From Glandiceps talaboti (taxonomy: Eukaryota; Hemichordata; Enteropneusta; Spengelidae), in assembly GCF_964340395.1 (NCBI RefSeq), contig NC_135550.1, forward strand, positions 21,413,676 to 21,477,675: a stretch of 64,000 bases of DNA, in the 5' to 3' direction. A model generated the notes under the pieces. The model made no database searches. It saw only the letters and a program-made list of their open reading frames with translations, and was not told where the DNA came from. The translations under genes and the position numbers were made by a program. This document shows positions 58,134 to 64,000 of the stretch, piece after piece (within the stretch, counting starts at the first letter, position 1; every line of letters begins with the position of its first letter).

Positions 58134-58368
58134 TTCCAAATTAAAATTAAAACAAGGTTTGGAAGCAAATCCCATCTTATCTCTTTTCTCATAACCCAGG
58201 TTTGGGTATTTTTGTCTCTTTCATATTTAAAAGTTGAACTAGGATATACTTTTTTTCTTCATTCAGGGCGTCAACTTCTACACCCAACTAAAGACAGTGA
58301 CATCACAATGGCGATCGGAAGATGTATCTCACCAGAAAGCTGCCACAGCCATGCCAGTCATGAAATAA
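50720..58368 (+). CDS. ALDH6A1: Methylmalonate-semialdehyde dehydrogenase, mitochondrial
   Basis: Fourteen coding exons (50720-50758, 51663-51710, 52309-52383, 53093-53254, 53872-53950, 54339-54462, 54853-54883, 55118-55265, 55416-55597, 56035-56164, 56561-56742, 56945-57124, 57782-57880, 58267-58368) join in frame to 526 aa; human is 535. The enzyme oxidatively decarboxylates methylmalonate and malonate semialdehydes to propionyl-CoA and acetyl-CoA in valine and pyrimidine breakdown. The first two exons give an Arg/Ser/Gln-rich matrix-targeting leader ([19 protein letters not shown]). Family motifs follow: [71 protein letters not shown], the catalytic cysteine in [31 protein letters not shown] and [21 protein letters not shown] partial duplicate of exon 12 lies at 56830-56895 and is left out of this model. 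Confidence 0.97.
50759..51662 (+). other. ALDH6A1 intron 1
   Basis: GTAAGA donor and TTTCAG acceptor. Nothing else recognised. Confidence 0.55.
51842..51957. repeat. (GT)n microsatellite, ~115 bp
   Basis: A long GT run with a few AT interruptions in ALDH6A1 intron 2. The Cys/Val frames over it are artefacts. Confidence 0.95.
52384..53092 (+). other. ALDH6A1 intron 3
   Basis: Mostly occupied in its right half by the dispersed hairpin repeat (52730-53035), which ends less than 60 bp before the acceptor at 53092. Confidence 0.6.
52730..53035 (-). repeat. Dispersed hairpin-containing repeat, copy 2
   Basis: The reverse complement aligns with 5338-5673 over nearly its whole length. The hairpin half is at 52730-52870, and the other half includes the complement of TGAGTCAAAACGTTCAAAAT and of TGCCATTACTTT. 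It lacks the outer inverted repeats seen around copy 1, so the repeat is its own unit. It lies antisense to ALDH6A1 in intron 3. Confidence 0.75.
53255..53871 (+). other. ALDH6A1 intron 4 with (CA)n
   Basis: Contains a (CA)n run at 53404-53451. Nothing else seen. Confidence 0.7.
53951..54338 (+). other. ALDH6A1 intron 5
   Basis: No element recognised. Confidence 0.55.
54463..54852 (+). other. ALDH6A1 intron 6
   Basis: No element recognised. It precedes the 31-nt exon that encodes the NAD-binding NFPAMIPLW motif. Confidence 0.55.
55598..56034 (+). other. ALDH6A1 intron 9
   Basis: No element recognised. Confidence 0.55.
56165..56560 (+). other. ALDH6A1 intron 10
   Basis: No element recognised. 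Confidence 0.55.
56830..56895 (+). pseudogene. Partial tandem duplicate of ALDH6A1 exon 12 (pseudo-exon or micro-exon)
   Basis: The first 66 nt of exon 12, with the polypyrimidine tract and CTACAG acceptor, are present a second time 115 bp upstream. By eye, 54 of 66 bases and 15 of 22 residues match ([20 protein letters not shown] against [20 protein letters not shown]). The copy stops where the real exon continues into [15 protein letters not shown] weak donor, GTGAAA, follows directly, and 66 nt is a multiple of three, so inclusion would add 22 residues in frame. It would duplicate the EEIFGPV motif, with Glu changed to Asp in this copy, and would probably damage the fold. The intron between the copies would be only 49 bp. 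I consider it most likely unspliced. Confidence 0.75.
57125..57781 (+). other. ALDH6A1 intron 12
   Basis: Contains a poly(G) run at about 57531-57543. Nothing else seen. Confidence 0.6.
57881..58266 (+). other. ALDH6A1 last intron with (CA)n
   Basis: Contains a (CA)n run at 58091-58132. Otherwise nothing recognised. Confidence 0.7.
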
Positions 58369-61217
58369 ATCGCTCAACATAGAACTCTTACCAGTATTAT
58401 ACCAGTCATGAAGTAAACTACTGTAACATAACATAACATAACATTGTAGTAGTCTTGCAAGATGTATGCCAGTCAAGAAGCCGTTCTCACCATTACTCGA
58501 TAGAAGTCAACAATGCTCAGTAGATATTCATAATGCAAAATTGTTGAATTTATTTTTACATACAAACATGTAGCCGCATACACATCTCTAAAATTCAATC
58601 ATGTTTTAGAAGAGAAAAGGAGAAAAGTGTGTGTTTTGTTTTTATGTGAAGGGTAATAATGATTTTATGCAGATATGAACAAATTGAGGAAGGCATCCCT
58701 ATGTAAACGAAAGTACAAGTGTAGTGACTGCAAAGTAGAAAACAAACTAACACAAAAGTTATGCTACCTAGCTGTCCAAGATTTTTCTTTCATCCCATGA
58801 ACTGCATATTTTTATCCAAACTTAGCTTTACATGAATGTGAAATCAGTTTATCAGAATTGGCCTAAATCATTGAGTAAATTTTGAGTATAACTCTGACTG
58901 CATAAGTCTCAGACTTGATATGTAAATTACAGCCAAGCTGATTTGGAACATGCTACAATAGTAATACATGCCGAAATATCATGTAGATGAAAAAACTGAA
59001 GTCCTATAGAACACCATTTCTTTTTTTTTTGTATGTCGTCATTTTGAAGGATGCGGTTATAGTGCTGAGATTGAACTGTATTTCTTTGAACATTCATCGT
59101 ATGCAGTTAATAGTGTAGACCGAGTGGACAATAATTATCCATATTTTATCAGATTCCTCTATAAAGTCTTGTGTGCTTTTCTACGGTGACAAAATATTTA
59201 TCATGTAGAGACATCTAACCAGCAAATAATCTGGTACTTGTGGTAATAAAATAAATTCCAATACATCTAGGCTTTATCATATACCTTCCATGAGTTTGTT
59301 CTTATATGACTGATGGTAGATGGTGGTCTGATGTCATGGAGAGTTTTATTCAGTACCGGTATGTGTGTATGTCTGATGCTGTCCCCTGTCTTGAAGATCT
59401 ACATTGATAACCCCCCCCCCCCCAAATTGGGAAGACAGACACCGAGAAGGGCCTTTTTCGACAATAACTTCCGCAGTCAGTTATCAAAATAGTCTCCTTT
59501 CAGTGTGACCACGTATTACTTGCATGAGAAATTAGTTACAGATCTTGTACAAAGATGATACAAAACAAGGGACAGACACACACATGCATTAATTTGGGGC
59601 TTTATGTCACTGTAATGGCCATATATTTGGTGTAAAAATACATCATTTGTACATTACATTGGGAATAAAATGACAGATACTTGAGACTTTAACTTCTGGG
59701 AGGCATACTATGTTAACAGAGTATTAATTCAGAGAAAAGTAATAAATGTACTCTCGGACACAGATCAGATTAATTTATACATTTATTTGCTTAGCATACC
59801 AACACAGCTGTATTATGTACATTATACTTTGCTATGGGGCTGAAAATAAATTGAATGCTGACGTCATCCATCAGTTCGAAAGTTTTCAACTATATTGACC
59901 TTCAAGGTACTAGTACAGTGATGGACTACCTTGGTTGATATCAATTTTTGAAGTACCCTCGATAATGCTTACAACTCATCCACATACATAGTGTGTATAA
60001 ACCCCCACACGATGATCTTGACATCACATGATACAAACAGATAAATGAAATTCAAGAAGCTGCCAACAGAACAATGGCCACTTGGTTCTAGAAGACATTG
60101 GAAGTTCTCAAACCATCTCTCGTTCTAGAACTATCTCTAATCCTTCTGGACTTAACTAGCAATTACTGAAGTGGCTAGTCACTGCAAACTTCATGTGTGT
60201 ATATTCCAAACACTTAGCACGAGGAGATAACACTGTGTCAACTAATATGGTAATCACAAGTCAGATGCAGAATCACTGTTACTACACCAATGATCATAAA
60301 CAAAAGAAATAATGTGATTCAAAAAAAATATGGTTTTCAAACTTACACAGACATATAACTGAAGCACTTTTTAAAAAGTTATTAAAAATTACACAACTGT
60401 TTTTTTTATGAGTTGAACATTTAGCATGGAATACTTAGCACATACAGCACCAGTCATCAACCTATGGAAATGTTTTGTCATGTTCATCGTAGGATGTAAA
60501 CCCGAGTAACTGTCGGAGAGCATTCACCCAACACTTTTGAGTTTAAGCCTTTCAGCTAAAAATCACATCTTTAAGACCTAATTCATGTATAAAAGGTGAT
60601 ATTACTGTGCCTTGAAAGAGCTGCCAAGCATTTTTGAACATAGACCAAAAATTGCCCTTTCTTTACCTTAGTTGAATAGCACTGATCAGATCACTTTCCT
60701 TTAGGAAGATTCTCTAAATAAACTATCAGTAAGGTCTAAAACTTGAAAAGTAAAAAAGTACAAGCTGCAAAAGCAGGACTATGAATGGTCACACTCCAAC
60801 CATAGGTGTGGCACTCTACTGCATAATAAGTGGTAAAGAATGGTAAAGAGCGCCACCAATGGTTGAAGTGTGAAGGAGTATGTCCACTTCTAGGCTGCCA
60901 TAGGCTAGAGCTATAGCCATTTGTCTTTTAGAATTCTTCGATAAAATGAAATAACATTTCAAAATCTTTTCAAATTCATAAATAAAACTTAAACAAAATT
61001 ATTGTGTATAAAATATGAACATATATTTATGTATTTTTTTTCCATGTAAATGAGTGATAAACAGAAGTAAACAAAAACTTTGTGTGCACAGTAATGAGAC
61101 ACCACAGAGAAGAGTGTAACATAACACATATATGAAAGAAACATTGAACGTCAAAACGATTTGTATCTGTTCACAATTTGAATCTTTCATTTTTTTGTGT
61201 TTGGCTCATACTCGTGT
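58369..61217. other. ALDH6A1 3' UTR and convergent gap
   Basis: Overlapping AATAAA signals at 59245-59255 mark the likely ALDH6A1 3' end. Beyond it are a poly(C) run at about 59409-59422 and a hairpin at about 60796-60875 (arms TCACACTCCAACCAT / ATGGTTGAAGTGTGA). No gene was found. The right part may be 3' UTR of the minus-strand gene ending at 61218. Confidence 0.55.
59245..59255 (+). terminator. ALDH6A1 poly(A) signal pair
   Basis: Two overlapping AATAAA hexamers about 880 nt after the stop codon. Use is inferred. Confidence 0.55.
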
Positions 61218-61507
61218 TCAGTCTTCACAGGGATGTCTCAATCGGACATGGGATCCTTCTGGTGCCATAGATAGGGTACTGGCTTCTTGTTGTTCTTGTA
61301 AGATTATCTCACTCTCTATTTTTTCAAAGCTACCACTATCACAACTACTTGTGCTGGCATTGCCATCACTACCAACGCCTTCTCCTGGCAAAAGTGTGTC
61401 AACTCTTCTGGCCTCTCCTTGACTGAGGTTCTGACTTGTAGGTGGAGTGTCATGGGTAGCACTACCACATCTCAGCTGTAAGCTAGGTAGTTCAGCCACA
61501 GGAGTAT
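61218..61507 (-). CDS. Terminal coding exon of an unrecognised gene (partial)
   Basis: A minus-strand frame runs from a good acceptor (TTTTTATAG, exon start 61507) to a stop at 61218, about 96 residues. It is hydrophilic and Ser/Glu/Thr-rich with no membrane segment: PVAELPSLQLRCGS near the start, then SDGNASTSSCDSGSFEKIES. It looks like a disordered C-terminal tail, perhaps carrying acidic/serine phosphorylation sites. The preceding exon must end one base into a codon. I could not find it in the remaining 2.5 kb, so the intron probably contains the mobile element at 61827-62828 and the gene continues beyond the window. I do not recognise the family. A chance frame cannot be excluded. Confidence 0.45.
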
Positions 61508-61826
61508 CTATAAAAATAAACAACATGACCGTCATAACTGGACTTAGCAATCTGATATCATAATAACTTTAATCATATCATATATATTTTGGCTACACAG
61601 ATTAGGTAGGGGTTAGAGTAGTCTTGCTGCTAGACGGTTCAGGCTTTCTTTCGATACTATAAGCGAATGAAGTTCGCAGTGAGGGCTTGCACGAACAGTC
61701 TGGCAAATATCATTTTCAGACTGGACAATCCATTGAGATTACATTAAGCGGTGGGTTGGGCCATGTATGCATATATATACTTTAATATATTCAATCTCTG
61801 CATGCAGGTGTTGATAAACACACTTA

Positions 61827-62828
61827 GGCCAAAAAAAAAAAATAATCTGGTTCTGGTCAGGGTAAACTTTCTAAAGTGGTGCGACGACGCGCGTTTTTTT
61901 TTTTTTTCGTAATTTTTTTTTTTTTTTTTGGCAAATTAGTAAATACACATTTTTGACACTTTACATGCTCTCGGAAGATGTCATACAACTCTGGAAGTTG
62001 GCACTGTTGTATGGCAAGTTTTGTACGATGCGGATCAATCATCCATCAGGGCATCATCACTAGTCACATTTACAAATTTATCTTATCGCCCAGTGATTTG
62101 CAGTTATAATCCCATCCAAGATAATAATGAGTCTTGCATTGCAACCACTGTATAATGTCATTGTGCAACTTGTAACGTTAAATAATGAGAAATAGGTCTG
62201 TCCAACGGACGTAGAGGAGGCAGTGTTTTCTTTCGAGCACCGTCCGTCATCAGTCTGATACGCAGTCTGTATACGCTACGATGTTCGACACGTCTTTCCA
62301 TCTCATCGCAGCTGGAAAGACGTGTCGAACATCGTAGCGCATATACATCCAGAGCTAACTGCTTACGCTACAGGAAAATCTTTGTATTCAGAAGGCAGAA
62401 CGAAACGATCACCAGAACTAAGAACACCTCGAAAGTCAGCTGAATTGATATCAACATTTCGATTGCTCACGACGTACTCAAACTTCAGACATTTTCGAAA
62501 CATGTGAGCGGTTTACCACCTAGCACAGTGAACACACTATTTCCCGTGATTCCCATCAACCACGCTCATCGTACATATTACGTACACATATCGTACGGGG
62601 GGTTATGGGTATGCAACAGTACTAGAAGAAAAGGGTACCCGTTACCAAATAGAAGTGCGCCATCACACGAGTTAAATTTTTCCGCTAGCCTTGCATACAG
62701 TGTTGATCGACGGGGAATTGTAAATAAGGAACGGGAAAGCAAAAATTATCGGAAAAAAAAGGATCGACGCGGGGGTATTCAGGGCACGCGCGCGCTGACC
62801 AGAACCAAACATATTTTTTTTTTTGGCC
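61827..62828. mobile_element. Harbinger-like non-autonomous DNA transposon, 1002 bp
   Basis: The ends are inverted repeats: GGCCAAAAAAAAAAA then TCTGGTTCTGGTCAG at the left, and CTGACCAGAACC then TTTTTTTTTTTGGCC at the right. A 3-bp TTA duplication flanks it exactly (61824-61826 and 62829-62831). Weaker inverted similarity (poly-T and CGCGCG blocks) extends to about 95 bp. TTA fits the TWA target preference of PIF/Harbinger elements. The interior has only short frames and no recognisable transposase. It contains a small foldback (62251-62358) related to the 22.4-kb element. Confidence 0.75.
62251..62358. mobile_element. Short foldback, relative of the 22.4-kb element, nested
   Basis: The arms GCTACGATGTTCGACACGTC / GACGTGTCGAACATCGTAGC are perfect for at least 20 bp and are followed by TTTCCA / TGGAAA around a ~13-bp loop. 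The right end, GCATATACATCCAGAGCTA, is the same terminal sequence as at 22930-22948. It is a deleted copy of the same family, inserted within the Harbinger-like element. Confidence 0.75.
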
Positions 62829-62831
62829 TTA

Positions 62832-64000
62832 TGTCATTACTATGTCTTATCGGTTTATGGTAATTGTGAGTTTGATGAGTGTGTAGACGTTGTCATTCAC
62901 ACATTTCAGTTAACGCATTGGTGGTTATTTTTACAAGCCCCTCCTTAAGATGAATATGCATGAAAAATTAGCTATTGTCCTCTGTTTGTGCTTGTCACTA
63001 ATGCGGTTCTCTGATTGGCAGTTATTTATATCCTGATGACATTTGCTAGACCTTGGATGTTCCATCCTCGATAGCGATGTTCGGTCGTGTGTCGTATTGT
63101 ATTGGAAGAACATCCGAGGTCTAGCAGATAGACTAGGATTGGAGATACCTGAGACAGAGGGTTTTCAAAGTGGAGAGATTATTGCTAGATACCACCAGTA
63201 ACAACCCAACAAAGTATCATTGCAATCAATCAATCAAATCTTTTTCTACTTAAGACTTGTTTACACACAGGGCTGACTGGTACACACAAACAGGCACATA
63301 AGTATACAATAGACACCAGTGGAAAGATAAATAACAAGGCGGAGCCGCATTGTTTATCTTTCCGCCCTGTATCCAACAAGTTCACAGGATGGCAGGATAA
63401 GCTCATCTCACCCTTGCTAGACTAGATTATGATAAAGTACACACTGTCTCACCCCTTGCCAGGCTAGGTGATGATAATATTGAGATAAAAGTGTAGATAT
63501 TCGGATGGGGATACACACAGCATGCAGTGTTCACGGCGAAACAAATAAGCCATGCAACATTCTCCCCTTATACATCCATGCTCATATGAAGACATGTGTA
63601 AAATTCTTTTTTAAATGTTTATCGTTTCTTTTGAATGGCAATGTGTCCCCTCCTTACTGTGCAGTCACTACTCCATTCATGGTGCAGTAGTATGACTTAT
63701 TTTTAATACTACTCTCCACAACTCTTTTTCTCCATAATTAAGTTCTCCTCGTAATTTTGGCATACTATTTTGGTCCGGCCCGTACTCTTGCACTTCATTC
63801 TTCAGACCATGGAGGCTCCCCTTATATTATAAGTTATATACTTCCATGTTCAGGCATACGGTTTCTAACTTTGCTGAACTGGTTTTACTTGAACTACACA
63901 GGTCAACTCAATTCACACCTTCTACCCCCCCCCCCCTCCCTTTGTCTTACACTATCAAATACTGATAAGACTTCAGCAGCAACTCAGACAAGGAGTTCGT
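62832..64000. other. Region right of the Harbinger-like element
   Basis: No gene supported. Small palindromes occur at 63041-63129 (arms GCTAGACCTTGGATGTTC / GAACATCCGAGGTCTAGC) and 63320-63365 (arms GGAAAGATAAATAACAA / TTGTTTATCTTTCC). A 42-bp imperfect duplication with CTCACCC(C)TTGC lies at 63405-63480, and a poly(C) run at about 63926-63937. If the gene ending at 61218 is real, this is likely its intron. Confidence 0.5.

Noticed and set aside
62322-62863. Two plus-strand frames near 62.3-62.9 kb as part of a gene
   Set aside because: Both lie mostly inside the Harbinger-like element and start in its nested foldback. They show no transposase or host-domain residues.

Overview
This is nuclear DNA from an animal: A+T-rich, with seven intron-containing protein genes (GT-AG introns), long introns full of microsatellites and small palindromic transposons, and a tRNA-derived SINE. 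There are no operons, ribosome-binding sites, CRISPR arrays or rRNA/tRNA genes. The proteins are close to vertebrate ones. A cytoplasmic creatine kinase, rather than only arginine kinase, together with compact vertebrate-like gene pairs, suggests an invertebrate deuterostome (hemichordate, echinoderm or amphioxus type) or another slowly evolving bilaterian. I cannot name the species.

Layout: (1) 1.7-8.8 kb, a head-to-head pair: GEMIN6 (-, SMN complex) and an ANGEL1/2-type RNA phosphatase/nuclease (+, five coding exons). (2) 12.5-17.5 kb, cytoplasmic creatine kinase (-, seven coding exons). (3) 21.8-33.6 kb, TRMT61A (+, four coding exons), the catalytic subunit of the tRNA m1A58 methyltransferase, whose 7.4-kb first intron is packed with repeats. 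(4) 35.0-44.2 kb, a twelve-exon equilibrative nucleoside transporter (SLC29 family, ENT1/2-like). (5) 47.8-58.4 kb, a head-to-head pair: LIN52 (-, DREAM/MuvB subunit) and ALDH6A1 (+, mitochondrial methylmalonate-semialdehyde dehydrogenase). (6) 61.2-61.5 kb, the last exon of an unrecognised minus-strand gene, followed by a whole-looking ~1.0-kb Harbinger-like element.

The genes do not form one pathway. What stands out is gene order. Creatine kinase/TRMT61A and LIN52/ALDH6A1 are each neighbours in the same divergent orientation on human chromosome 14, and ANGEL1 is on that chromosome too, so the window looks like a piece of an ancestral linkage group.

The accessory DNA includes several terminal-inverted-repeat (MITE-like) elements, one nested inside another, a foldback family with two copies, a 41-bp minisatellite, many 10-22-nt poly(G)/poly(C) runs, and a partial tandem duplication of an ALDH6A1 exon. 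I found no sign of a new multi-gene system. The most useful leads are the exon duplication, the nested and foldback elements, and the conserved synteny. I saw no LTR or virus-derived element.
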